Source of the DNA: an uncultured Methanobrevibacter sp.
GTDB taxonomy: Archaea > Methanobacteriota > Methanobacteria > Methanobacteriales > Methanobacteriaceae
Reading direction: 5' to 3'
DNA: 43,992 bases
NCBI RefSeq assembly: GCF_902771435.1
Contig: NZ_CACXXB010000019.1
Location: 1 to 43,992 of the forward strand
Position 1 is the first letter of the stretch; every line of letters starts with the position of its first letter. The position numbers and the translations under genes are program-made. Shown here in pieces: positions 9,137 to 18,004 of this stretch. The notes under the pieces were generated by a model. The model worked only from the letters and a program-made list of their open reading frames with translations, was not told the DNA's origin and made no database searches.

Positions 9137-9535
9137 TTATAATTTATCTTGCTCTTTTGAAAATTGAATAACAATCTTTTTAATTTCCCTACTGCTCAAA
9201 TAAGGGAGTTTTTCTGCTATTTCCTTTTCCAAATCTCTATTTAACTGCAATCTTTTTTTAACATATTCTTCGCCTTCAAATTCCTTTCTATATTGTTGAT
9301 TCAAATTAGAATATTTTGTAATTAAAGGCTGAAGAATGCTTCCGATATCCTTATCCAGCTTATCATTGACAATCTTCTGTTTTCTGATTTCTGTAACAAA
9401 CCCGACGACTGTTATGAAAAATCCCAAAACGGTGACAGTCAATGCCGGGACAAAAATCTTATCATTGCCGATGAACATTACTGTAACAAAGATTCCTACA
9501 AATATAAGAAGAATTCCAATTTTTCTTAAATCCAT
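9137..9535 (-). CDS. Small membrane protein with charged C-terminal tail (unknown)
   Basis: 132 residues, not recognised. Two hydrophobic segments (about 7-22 and 30-48) form a hairpin, followed by a lysine/glutamate-rich helical tail (about 50-132) with coiled-coil character that should face the cytoplasm. It lies 22 bases downstream of the CPBP protease gene on the same strand, so the two are probably co-transcribed. No function can be assigned. Confidence 0.6.
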   Translation of the reverse strand: MDLRKIGILLIFVGIFVTVMFIGNDKIFVPALTVTVLGFFITVVGFVTEIRKQKIVNDKLDKDIGSILQPLITKYSNLNQQYRKEFEGEEYVKKRLQLNRDLEKEIAEKLPYLSSREIKKIVIQFSKEQDKL

Positions 9536-9557
9536 GTTAAAATATCTATATTCATTA

Positions 9558-10328
9558 TTATTTAACTTTATTCAATTCTTTAGTAATGGATTTTAACAAA
9601 ATTATGGCCGAAATTATTGCCAATATGCTGACAACAGACATTACAATACCATTGGTGAACAATAGATTATCATAATCGGCAATCCGTATTAGTTCGGCAA
9701 ACAGATTGTTTAGAAAGTGAGCCAATATGGGAACACAGATGTTTTCTGTCTTCAAATATAATATGGCCATGCAAACCGCAAATACGAAAGCGGAGATTAT
9801 GCTTCCAAAACTATGAAGGGCAGCGAACAGCAGTGAAGAAATCAAAATAGCGAATATCGCAGGAGTGTATAATTTCAACCTGTTCAGCAAAACTCCCCTG
9901 AAAATCAGCTCCTCCGATATTGGAGAAATTAATACAGTGGAGACAAATATGCCCAAAATCGGCAATGACCCAGTCAATGACATTGAGGGTACGTAAAATC
10001 CAACCAAAAAATTTAAAGCCGGAAAATGAACAACACATTCATTTGCCAGATACAGCATGCCATAGGAAAAGAAAATATTGGAAAAAACGATTACAAGAAT
10101 ATATTTTAACTCGATTTTTGAAAAGACATTGAAAAGATCCTCCCTAAAATCTGAAGAATAATCTTTTAATTTGATAATGAAATAGGCTATAATGACCACA
10201 TACAACCATTTTTCATTAATAACTCCCGTAACCTTACCAAGAACATATAAAACAAAATATGAAACAATTATAAGAATAGCAATGTGATAAATCTTAATTT
10301 TCTTTAGATTATCGTTGAATAAAGACAT
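9558..10328 (-). CDS. CPBP-family intramembrane metalloprotease (CAAX protease/Abi-like)
   Basis: 256 residues with about seven or eight membrane segments. The family motifs are present: EELIFRG (Glu139-Glu140, Arg144), LFAALHSFG with His172, and ILAHFLNN with His204 and Asn207. Those residues form the metalloprotease site in the Rce1/CPBP superfamily. Substrate unknown; family members process prenylated proteins or bacteriocins or protect from them. Neighbours are a small XRE regulator upstream and a membrane hairpin protein downstream. Confidence 0.88.
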   Translation of the reverse strand: MSLFNDNLKKIKIYHIAILIIVSYFVLYVLGKVTGVINEKWLYVVIIAYFIIKLKDYSSDFREDLFNVFSKIELKYILVIVFSNIFFSYGMLYLANECVVHFPALNFLVGFYVPSMSLTGSLPILGIFVSTVLISPISEELIFRGVLLNRLKLYTPAIFAILISSLLFAALHSFGSIISAFVFAVCMAILYLKTENICVPILAHFLNNLFAELIRIADYDNLLFTNGIVMSVVSILAIISAIILLKSITKELNKVK

Positions 10329-10426
10329 ATTATCAAAAATCAGTAAATTTAAATGAGTTCAAAAATTAAATAGCATATATATTAACATAACAAACTATTC
10401 AAATAAATACTATCCCAAAATCTCAT

Positions 10427-10630
10427 TCAATCATCTTCATTAAACACAAAAACATCTTCAATGGAATTTTCACCCAAAATCTTAGCAATCTTATAAGCTA
10501 ACAGTAAGGACGGATTATAACGAGCATTTTCTAAAGCGTTGATTGTTTGGCGTGTTACTCCAACAGATTCAGCTAATTCCTGTTGAGTAATGCCTTTTTC
10601 CTGGCGTAATTGCCGAATTTTTGTTTCCAT
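10427..10630 (-). CDS. XRE-family transcriptional regulator (YozG-like)
   Basis: 67 residues starting [20 protein letters not shown], a stand-alone Cro/C1 helix-turn-helix with [26 protein letters not shown]. The ATG ending at 10630 is chosen because GGTGAG lies just upstream; a longer TTG start is possible but unlikely. Small XRE proteins of this kind are often encoded beside membrane proteins and control their own operon. It is divergent from purB and upstream of the CPBP gene. Confidence 0.9.
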   Translation of the reverse strand: METKIRQLRQEKGITQQELAESVGVTRQTINALENARYNPSLLLAYKIAKILGENSIEDVFVFNEDD

Positions 10631-10702
10631 ATACTCACCCACCAATTAATCAAGAGATTAAAGTGGTTGTAATAATTTCTTTAAATGAAGTATATATAAA
10701 TG

Positions 10703-10721
10703 TTTTGTAAACTAAACAAAA
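10703..10721. promoter_or_regulatory. Candidate operator dyad between divergent promoters
   Basis: TTTTGT-N7-ACAAAA forms a 19-base dyad. It lies between a TATA-like ATTTATATATA for the XRE gene (minus strand, about 10691-10702) and ATATAATATAAAA for purB (plus, about 10720-10733). A dyad there suits autoregulation by the XRE protein. Sequence seen; function inferred. Confidence 0.35.
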
Positions 10722-10786
10722 TATAATATAAAAGAAAATATTAAATATATACTATATTTTAATGAAGTAAAATGAGTTGATAAAAA

Positions 10787-12136
10787 ATGGCTATACATCC
10801 GATTGAATTTAGGTATGGTACCCCGGAAATGAAAAGAATCTGGGAAGAAGAAAATAAACTGCAAAAAATGTTAGATGTGGAATCCGCATTGGCTCAAGCT
10901 GAAGGAAAACTAGGCATCATCCCACAGGAAGTCGCTGATGAAATTGCAGCAAAAGCTAATACTGATTACGTCAAATTAGAAAGAATGAAAGAAATCGAAG
11001 CTGAAACAAACCACGATATTGCAGCACTGTCCAAATCAATAACCGAAGTATGTGAAAATGGTGCTGGAGAATATGTGCACTTTGGAGCTACATCTAACGA
11101 CATTGTAGACAGTTCAAATTCATTGCTCATAAAAGATTCAATTGAAGTTTTAAAAGAGAAATTGGAAAGATTAACTAAAATAATGCTCAAGCTAACTGAA
11201 GAAAATAAAATGAAAGTGTGCATTGGACGTACTCACGGTCAACACGCTCTTCCAACCACATACGGTATGAAATTTGGTATTTGGGCTGATGAGCTCCACA
11301 GACAATATGTAAGATTGGAAAATGCAGAATCAAACGTTTGTATTGGAATGATGGACGGAGCCGTTGGTACAACCGCAGCATTAGGCGAACAAGGATGGGA
11401 AATCCACAAAACCGTTGCAGAAATTTTAGGCCTTCCTGCTGCAACAATCACCAACCAGGTTGTCCAAAGGGACAATCATGTAGAATTCATTAGCGTTTTG
11501 GCAAATATCGCAAGTACTTTGGATAAAATTGGATTGGAAATCAGAAGCCTTCAAAGAACCGAACTTATGGAAGTTGGAGAATTCTTTGATCCTGAAAAAC
11601 AGGTTGGAAGTAGCACAATGCCACACAAAATGAATCCTATTACTGCAGAAAGAATTTGTGGTGTTGCCAGAATCATTAAATCCTATGTTAATGCTGCTTT
11701 AGACAACAATCCGCTTTGGCATGAAAGAGATTTAACCAATTCCTCATGTGAAAGAATCATGTTTCCGGAAAGCTGCATCTTAACAGATTACATCCTCAAC
11801 CTAACAATCAAACTAATGAATAATCTTATTTTCTATGATGAAAATATCGAAAGAAATTTAAACCTGACCAACGGTTTGATTATGGCTGAAAGATTAATGG
11901 CAGAACTTACCCGTGCAGGAATGGGAAAACAGACTGCATACGGCATTGTAAGGAAAAATGCAATTAAGGCCAACAAAGAAAAACTGTTACTGGGCGAATT
12001 AATCCTGGAAGATGAGGAAGTTCAAAAATACCTAACTGAAGAGGATGTTGAAAAAATAATGGATCCACACACCTATGTCGGTTCCATTTCAATAATTATT
12101 GATGAATTACTCGAAAAATCTAAAGACTGGTTCTAG
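10787..12136 (+). CDS. purB: Adenylosuccinate lyase
   Basis: 449 residues. The fumarase/aspartase superfamily signature GSSTMPHKMNPI lies near residue 270, with the catalytic His in GRTHGQHALPTTYG and NDIVDSSNS before it. It splits SAICAR and adenylosuccinate, acting twice in purine synthesis. The ATG is preceded by GAGTTGAT. An 8-base gap with GGTGT leads into the next membrane-protein gene, so the two are probably co-transcribed though functionally unrelated as far as can be seen. Confidence 0.97.
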   Translation: MAIHPIEFRYGTPEMKRIWEEENKLQKMLDVESALAQAEGKLGIIPQEVADEIAAKANTDYVKLERMKEIEAETNHDIAALSKSITEVCENGAGEYVHFGATSNDIVDSSNSLLIKDSIEVLKEKLERLTKIMLKLTEENKMKVCIGRTHGQHALPTTYGMKFGIWADELHRQYVRLENAESNVCIGMMDGAVGTTAALGEQGWEIHKTVAEILGLPAATITNQVVQRDNHVEFISVLANIASTLDKIGLEIRSLQRTELMEVGEFFDPEKQVGSSTMPHKMNPITAERICGVARIIKSYVNAALDNNPLWHERDLTNSSCERIMFPESCILTDYILNLTIKLMNNLIFYDENIERNLNLTNGLIMAERLMAELTRAGMGKQTAYGIVRKNAIKANKEKLLLGELILEDEEVQKYLTEEDVEKIMDPHTYVGSISIIIDELLEKSKDWF

Positions 12137-12144
12137 GTGTAATA

Positions 12145-12996
12145 ATGAGTGGTTTTAAAGAGTTAAAATCAGTGGATTTAGCTTCCTACACAATAATTTC
12201 AACTGCCATTGCAGTATTATTTTCAATAATATCTTCAATAGTTTTAGTTATAGCGATTGGAATTGCAAGTCCTCAGGCCATGAGCGGTGCAATCTTCATA
12301 ATCTCCACACTTATTGTAGGAACACTGATGTACACAGTATACAATGCGTTTTGTCAAGGATATCTCTATAACATTTTAACACAAAAGCTCAATTCAATAA
12401 AGATAGCTTTCAGGGACGATAAGGAAATCGTTAAGGTCTCAACCATTGAAACTGCAATCGTCATTTCAATGATTACTACAATTCAGGTAATTCTATTATA
12501 CCTGGTTTCAGTATTCCTGTTCCCGTTATTGCTCAATTCATTGATTCAGACATTAATGTATTCCGGCCAGCAATTAATGGCATTCAGCATTTATCAATTC
12601 ATGATGCTTTTAAGCCAACCTGTTACAATTGCCATGATTATTTTTGGTACATTCGTCATTACATTTGTATTTGTCTTGCTTGGATGTTACATTTACAATA
12701 TTCTTGCAGGTACCGGAAGAGGAGCCATTGTAAACCTATCCAACGAAGACAACATGACTGCAATCGATTCAATTGATGTTTTAAAATTAGCTATTGTTTT
12801 TGCAGTTGTCGGAGGCGTTTTAAATTTAATCCTTGCACTCATTACATTGATAAGCGGAGGAGACGTGATGACTCTCATTATAAATGTAATCGTAGGATTC
12901 GTTGGCGCATTTGTAAACGGTGTACTTATGGCCATATTCTATAACTTCCTTGCACCAAAACTCGGAAAATTAAAATTAGAATTAATTGATCAATAG
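12145..12996 (+). CDS. Polytopic membrane protein of unknown function
   Basis: 283 residues with about six hydrophobic segments (roughly 18-40, 48-68, 103-135, 155-185, 210-235, 242-270) and short polar loops; the loop between segments two and three carries KLNSIKIAFRDDKEIVKVS. No signal peptide or catalytic motif is visible. GGTGT lies before the ATG and only 8 bases separate it from purB. Its 3' end lies 5 bases from the convergent copA stop. Not recognised beyond integral membrane protein. Confidence 0.7.
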   Translation: MSGFKELKSVDLASYTIISTAIAVLFSIISSIVLVIAIGIASPQAMSGAIFIISTLIVGTLMYTVYNAFCQGYLYNILTQKLNSIKIAFRDDKEIVKVSTIETAIVISMITTIQVILLYLVSVFLFPLLLNSLIQTLMYSGQQLMAFSIYQFMMLLSQPVTIAMIIFGTFVITFVFVLLGCYIYNILAGTGRGAIVNLSNEDNMTAIDSIDVLKLAIVFAVVGGVLNLILALITLISGGDVMTLIINVIVGFVGAFVNGVLMAIFYNFLAPKLGKLKLELIDQ

Positions 12997-13001
12997 ACCA
13001 A

Positions 13002-15494
13002 TTAATTTTTACTTTTTCTTTTTATTTCAGGAACATATCTCTTAAGCATCAGTGATAGGGATATGACTGTCACGGAACTCATTGCCATTGCAAGACCTGC
13101 CAGTGCAGGTTTAAATGTTATTCCGAATGCAGGATATAATACCCCTGCCGCTACAGGAATCAGTATTGAGTTATATGCAAAGGCCCAGAAGATGTTTTCC
13201 TTGATTCTTCTCATTACTTTTTTGGAAAACTGTACTGCTGCAACTACATTTTCCAGATCACCTTCCATAACAACAATATCACCACTTTCCATAGCAATAT
13301 CTGTTCCATTGCCCATAGCTACACCAATATCTGCCTGTGTCAGTGCCGGAGCGTCATTGATACCGTCCCCAACAAACAATACTTTTTTGGTATGGTTCGC
13401 CTGAGTTTCCTTTACAATATCAAGCTTATTTTCCGGAAGGACTCCTGCACGGACATTGTCAATTCCAACTTCACGGGCCACATTGAGTGCGGTGGATTCA
13501 TTGTCCCCTGTAAGCATATATGTTTCAACATCCATTTTATGCAGTTCATCAATGGTTCTTTTGGAATTGGCTTTGATTTTATCAGATAAGCTTAAAATAC
13601 CTTTAACGGATTTATCATATGCCAGAAAGATGATTGTCTTGCTTTGGCTTTCAAGTTCATGATACTTATCCTCCAACTCTTTGGAAACGTCAATTTCATT
13701 GGCCCTCATCAATGCGAGATTACCTGCAAAAACATCACTTCCATCCAGTTTGGCTTTCAAACCCTTACCTGTTACATTTTCAAAGTCGGTGGTTTGGTCC
13801 AAATCCAAATTCAACTCTTTTGCCTTATTTACAATAGCCTTTGCAATCGGATGGTTTGAATTCTGCTCCACGCTGGCTGCAAGCTTAATCAGTTCCTCAT
13901 CTGAAATGCCATATGAGATTATATCGTCCACTTCAGGTTTTCCTTCAGTTATTGTTCCGGTTTTATCAAATGCAGCAACATCAATTTGGCCTGCATTTTC
14001 CAGAGTATCTCCATTTTTAATAAGGATTCCGAATTCGGCTGCCCTTCCAACACCAACGGTAACTGCAGTTGGAGTGGCCAATCCCAATGCACATGGACAT
14101 GCAACCACCAGAATTGAAATCAGACATGTTAAAGAGAACAGCAATGTAGCTCCCAGTACAAAATACCAAATCAGGAATACCACAATAGCTATTGTCAGGA
14201 TGACAGGAATGAAGTATGATACAATGGTGTTTGCAAATTTCTGAACCGGAGGCCTAGAGGATTGTGCCTTCTCGACCAAACGAATAATGTTTGAAAGCAC
14301 TGTTTCCTTTCCGATCTTTTGAGCCCTGATGTGTAAAACACCATCCTGATTGATTGTACCGGCAAATACTTCTTCACCGTCTTTTTTAACTTTAGGAATC
14401 GGTTCACCGTTAATCATTGATTCATCAACATAGGATTCACCACCTACAACATCCCCGTCAACAGGAATTTTCTCGCCGGGCTTTACCAAAAGCAAATTGC
14501 CAATTTCAATGTCCGCTATGGAAACTTCCTTTTGTGATTTGATTTCACCGTTTTCATCAAGCTCTATGGCTGTTGCAACAGTTGGCTGAAGGCCAATAAG
14601 TTCACGAATAGAGTCTGAAGTTCTTTTCTTGGCTCTTGCTTCAAGATATCTTCCAATCATTAAAAATGCAGGAAGCATTACTGCAGAATCATAAAACATG
14701 AATGTATGGTCCAAAACAATGTGGAACGTTCCGAGGATACTTGAAACATAAGCCACCACAATACCCATAGAATACATCACATCCATATTCAAGTTCTTAT
14801 GCATCAGACCGTTGAATCCCGCTTTTAGAATTGGCAGGGAAACATATAAAAACGGACCTATACTTACAATCAATGACAAAAGACCGACAGAAGATACGTC
14901 AAGACCTGTTGCCTGATTTAAACTGTTTACAATACCTGCCAAAGGATCCCACATTGTAAACATTAAAATCATTAAAATGACTGAAGCTATTAGGCCTACA
15001 ATAATCCTGTTACGTTTTTCGGCTAAATCCTGTTGATAAATAGCTTCCTCATCAATTTCCGTTTGTCCTTCAACACCTAAAAGTTCAAATCCCAATGATT
15101 CTATTACCTTTTCAATTTCATCCAATGTCACTTTAGATGAATCATACCTTATTCTTGCTGATTGTGAGGTTAAGTCTGCCTTTACATCAAAAATTCCATC
15201 CAGCCTGATTAGGAAATTCTCAACGTTCATGGTACATGAAGCGCAGTGCATTCCCTGGATTCTTAAGGTCATTTCATCTGTGTGGAGTTCAAAACCCAGA
15301 TTTTTTACCAGCCTTTCCATTTCTTCATAAGAAATTTTTTTGGTATCTACAGTAATATGTAATTTATTTGCTGCAAGGTCCGCATCGACTTCCTCTACGC
15401 CTTCAACTTTGCCAAAAGTTTTATTGACACTTAAAACACAGGAAGCGCAATGCATTCCCTCAATAGGCAAATCCATATGTTTATGCTTTACCAT
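13002..15494 (-). CDS. copA: Copper-translocating P1B-type ATPase
   Basis: 830 residues. Two N-terminal heavy-metal-associated domains each with GMHCASC (about residues 13-19 and 83-89), followed by eight membrane helices. VVACPCALGLATPTA carries the CPC transport motif, DKTGTITEG the phosphorylated Asp, SNHPIAKA the HP motif, and VGDGINDAPALTQAD the hinge. The C-terminal MSSVTVISLSL matches Cu+ specificity (MxxSS). It exports Cu(I) or Ag(I). No copper chaperone or regulator gene is adjacent. Confidence 0.95.
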   Translation of the reverse strand: MVKHKHMDLPIEGMHCASCVLSVNKTFGKVEGVEEVDADLAANKLHITVDTKKISYEEMERLVKNLGFELHTDEMTLRIQGMHCASCTMNVENFLIRLDGIFDVKADLTSQSARIRYDSSKVTLDEIEKVIESLGFELLGVEGQTEIDEEAIYQQDLAEKRNRIIVGLIASVILMILMFTMWDPLAGIVNSLNQATGLDVSSVGLLSLIVSIGPFLYVSLPILKAGFNGLMHKNLNMDVMYSMGIVVAYVSSILGTFHIVLDHTFMFYDSAVMLPAFLMIGRYLEARAKKRTSDSIRELIGLQPTVATAIELDENGEIKSQKEVSIADIEIGNLLLVKPGEKIPVDGDVVGGESYVDESMINGEPIPKVKKDGEEVFAGTINQDGVLHIRAQKIGKETVLSNIIRLVEKAQSSRPPVQKFANTIVSYFIPVILTIAIVVFLIWYFVLGATLLFSLTCLISILVVACPCALGLATPTAVTVGVGRAAEFGILIKNGDTLENAGQIDVAAFDKTGTITEGKPEVDDIISYGISDEELIKLAASVEQNSNHPIAKAIVNKAKELNLDLDQTTDFENVTGKGLKAKLDGSDVFAGNLALMRANEIDVSKELEDKYHELESQSKTIIFLAYDKSVKGILSLSDKIKANSKRTIDELHKMDVETYMLTGDNESTALNVAREVGIDNVRAGVLPENKLDIVKETQANHTKKVLFVGDGINDAPALTQADIGVAMGNGTDIAMESGDIVVMEGDLENVVAAVQFSKKVMRRIKENIFWAFAYNSILIPVAAGVLYPAFGITFKPALAGLAMAMSSVTVISLSLMLKRYVPEIKRKSKN

Positions 15495-15543
15495 GAAATC
15501 ACAACCGTTTTAGACTTATAGAAAAATATATCGTTTTTAATTG

Positions 15544-15553
15544 TTATATAAAT
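15544..15553 (-). promoter_or_regulatory. TATA box of copA
   Basis: TTTATATAA on the minus strand, about 50-60 bases before the copA ATG, which would give a leader of roughly 25-30 bases containing a GTGAT ribosome binding site. The rest of the 200-base gap to the amidohydrolase shows no gene. Confidence 0.5.
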
Positions 15554-15697
15554 TTAGGTTATACTAAAAATAATTCATGACAATTTCCACATGAGAATAG
15601 CTCTTTGAAATACTGCAATAGAATTGTTTATCTCAACAAATAATTGTCTTAAATGCACATTTTTCAATATAGTTTACAGACAGCAGATAACTTTTCA

Positions 15698-16912
15698 TTA
15701 ATTTTTAACTTCAATACCATCTTGAATTACTTTTAAGACATTGTTATTGTCGCTTAAAACAGAAACATCATCCAAAGGATTTGAATTAACCAGAATCAAA
15801 TCTGCAACATAATTTTCCTTAACCAAACCCAGATTATCTTGGCCTAAAAATTCTGCCGCCTTAACTGTGCCACTGGCTATTGCCTCATCTTCACTCATTC
15901 CAATATCTGTCAAGTGAACAAGTTCCTCCAGGTTATGTCCATGAGGAATCACACCGCTGTCGGTTCCCATTAAAATATTGACGCCCTGCTGGTAAGCAAC
16001 AGATATGTTTTCCTTGTGGACTTTGACTATCTCTTTCAATTTCGCTGTTTTTTCAGCTGCATAATTATCCCATGCCGGAAATCCTGCCTTATATAAAAAT
16101 TGGTGAACCAGCAATGTCGGAACAAGAGTGACATTCTTTTTAACCATTTTACAGGCTGTTTTCTTATCTATGAATGTTCCATGTTCTATTGATGAAAATC
16201 CTGCATCGATGCAATTGTTCATTCCTTTTAAACTGTGACAATGAGCTGAAACCTTCATATTATTTGCATCTGCTTCCTTAACAATGGTTTTAAGTTCTTT
16301 TTTATTGAACTGTGCAAATTCGGGTGAAGTGTTTGTAGTCAAAACTCCTCCGCTTGCCATTACTTTTATAAAATCAGCACCTGCCCTTTTAATTTCACGT
16401 GTCTTTTTGAGAACTTCCTCAATGCCGTCGCATCTTCCCTTTGGAAAACCGGGATACATTATTTCCATATCAAAACCGGATGGCAGGAGCAGGTCAAAAT
16501 GCCCGCCGGTCATGACCAATGGAGTAATTGATAAATAAACCTTAGGAGCAGTAAACAGTTTTCTTTGCTGAGCCAATTTAAAACTTAAATCGGCAGATCC
16601 GCAATCCCTAATTGATGTAATGCCAGCATTTATTGTTTGAAGTGAATGAGGAACGGCATTGTAAAAATGAATTCCCAATGGATTTGCCATATTTTCCTCT
16701 TTGTGAAAACCCTTTGCAAAAATATGAGTATGGCAATCGATAAAACCTGAAAGCAAGTAGTTATCCTCACCGTCAATAACATTAATGTTGTCCTTCGTGT
16801 TGATTGACGGAGAAATCTCTTTTATCAAATTATTTTCAATCAATACCTTTTGACCGGTTTTAATTTCTTCAAACGGATTGACTACATTAACGTTTTCAAT
16901 TAGAGTTTGCAT
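15698..16912 (-). CDS. Metal-dependent amidohydrolase (imidazolonepropionase/prolidase-like)
   Basis: 404 residues. The amidohydrolase beta-strand-1 motif GFIDCHTHIFAKG is present, with KVMASGG (possible carbamylated Lys), VSAHCHS, SIEHGTFID and the metal-binding Asp in ILMGTDSGVIPHG. These fit the COG1228 group that includes imidazolonepropionase and Xaa-Pro dipeptidases. The substrate cannot be told. It is the last gene of a run truD, zinc-ribbon protein, DUF126, amidohydrolase, 7 bases behind DUF126. Confidence 0.85.
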   Translation of the reverse strand: MQTLIENVNVVNPFEEIKTGQKVLIENNLIKEISPSINTKDNINVIDGEDNYLLSGFIDCHTHIFAKGFHKEENMANPLGIHFYNAVPHSLQTINAGITSIRDCGSADLSFKLAQQRKLFTAPKVYLSITPLVMTGGHFDLLLPSGFDMEIMYPGFPKGRCDGIEEVLKKTREIKRAGADFIKVMASGGVLTTNTSPEFAQFNKKELKTIVKEADANNMKVSAHCHSLKGMNNCIDAGFSSIEHGTFIDKKTACKMVKKNVTLVPTLLVHQFLYKAGFPAWDNYAAEKTAKLKEIVKVHKENISVAYQQGVNILMGTDSGVIPHGHNLEELVHLTDIGMSEDEAIASGTVKAAEFLGQDNLGLVKENYVADLILVNSNPLDDVSVLSDNNNVLKVIQDGIEVKN

Positions 16913-16919
16913 ATTATCC

Positions 16920-17309
16920 CTAGATTAATTCTATTGTTCCATTATCCCCGTCAACTTCAACCATAGTTCCGTTTGTTAAATCTTTGGTTTCACTAGGAGA
17001 GTCGACCATTGGAATATCGGACATTATAGCGCCTGTAGCTATAATCGGTTCTGCATTTAAACAGATGATAGCTTTAGGAGCAGTATTGTTTTTCATCATC
17101 TGGAAAATTACATAAGACCCTACTGTAGATCCTTTTCCGCCAGGAATAAACAGGACCTTATCCTTGATACTTTGGCCTTTCAATTCATGATTGGGATCAA
17201 TGACTTTACCATTTTCAGGATTGACACCTCCCAAAAAGCTGATAGGTTCTCCTGAAACAATCAATTCGCCTTTTCCTTTTCCTTTTGCAATACTTCTACA
17301 TTCAATCAT
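16920..17309 (-). CDS. DUF126 swivel-domain protein, phosphomevalonate dehydratase small subunit
   Basis: 129 residues starting [20 protein letters not shown]. Family signatures: [20 protein letters not shown] and [14 protein letters not shown]. This is the aconitase-X swivel domain; in archaea it pairs with the DUF521 large subunit as phosphomevalonate dehydratase in the modified mevalonate pathway for isoprenoid lipids (established for Aeropyrum). The start is the ATG ending at 17309 with GAGTGAT upstream. The large subunit is not in this window, so the two halves are encoded apart. Confidence 0.88.
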   Translation of the reverse strand: MIECRSIAKGKGKGELIVSGEPISFLGGVNPENGKVIDPNHELKGQSIKDKVLFIPGGKGSTVGSYVIFQMMKNNTAPKAIICLNAEPIIATGAIMSDIPMVDSPSETKDLTNGTMVEVDGDNGTIELI

Positions 17310-17331
17310 AACAATCACTCAAATTATGAAA

Positions 17332-17976
17332 TTAGAATAATTTATCTTCAACAAATTCCCCATTGTTAATGGCTTCAGTGCATTTAATTGAATCAATTAA
17401 AGCCCAAATCCAGACTACAAATATCAATACAAAACCAATGAGGAAAAATACAAGTGCTGCAGATACAATATAAGCAATAATAAATGAAACACCTTTTTTG
17501 CTTAAGCCCAGATACAGATGACCTAAGCCAGGGAATAAAAAGCTTAAAATTGCAGACAATACCACATTTTTCTCTTCATATTGTCTGACATTAGCCACTC
17601 TAACACCACAATTAGGGCAAATCTCTGCGTTAATGTTGATTTTTTCACCGCAAGATTGGCAGAACTTAGTTTGTGGCTCTGCTTTATCTTCATCAAATCT
17701 GTAACCACATTGAGGGCAGAATGCTATATCTTCTTCCACTTCCCTTCCGCAGTTTGAACAGAATTTGGATTTTTTAACTATATTGGCTTCAATCTCTTCA
17801 TTTTGAGGTTCTTCTATTACCTCAATATCAATATTATCTTCAATAACTTCTTCAACAGGAGCATTATCTTCAACTGCATCAACGGTTTCTTCAACAGGAG
17901 GTTTTAAAGTTGCTCCACAGTTTGAACAGAATTTTGCGTCTGTTACTTCTTTACCACAATCAGGACATGTCACCAT
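17332..17976 (-). CDS. Zinc-ribbon and TM2-domain membrane protein
   Basis: 214 residues. Three zinc-ribbon modules: CPDCG...CSNCG (residues 4-20), CSNCG...CPQCG (about 73-93) and CQSCG...CPNCG (about 105-124), separated by an acidic spacer of about 45 residues. The C-terminal 75 residues form a TM2 domain with FLFPGLGHLYLGL and a second helix ending WALIDSIKC. The zinc ribbons should be cytoplasmic. Function unknown. GGTGT precedes the ATG; co-directional with truD and DUF126. Confidence 0.8.
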   Translation of the reverse strand: MVTCPDCGKEVTDAKFCSNCGATLKPPVEETVDAVEDNAPVEEVIEDNIDIEVIEEPQNEEIEANIVKKSKFCSNCGREVEEDIAFCPQCGYRFDEDKAEPQTKFCQSCGEKININAEICPNCGVRVANVRQYEEKNVVLSAILSFLFPGLGHLYLGLSKKGVSFIIAYIVSAALVFFLIGFVLIFVVWIWALIDSIKCTEAINNGEFVEDKLF

Positions 17977-18004
17977 ATTAACACCATGTTTTACTATAAC
18001 CCAT

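Noticed and set aside
13681..14244. 187-codon plus-strand frame opposite copA
   Set aside because: Shadow of the copA coding strand; no start signal and no family.
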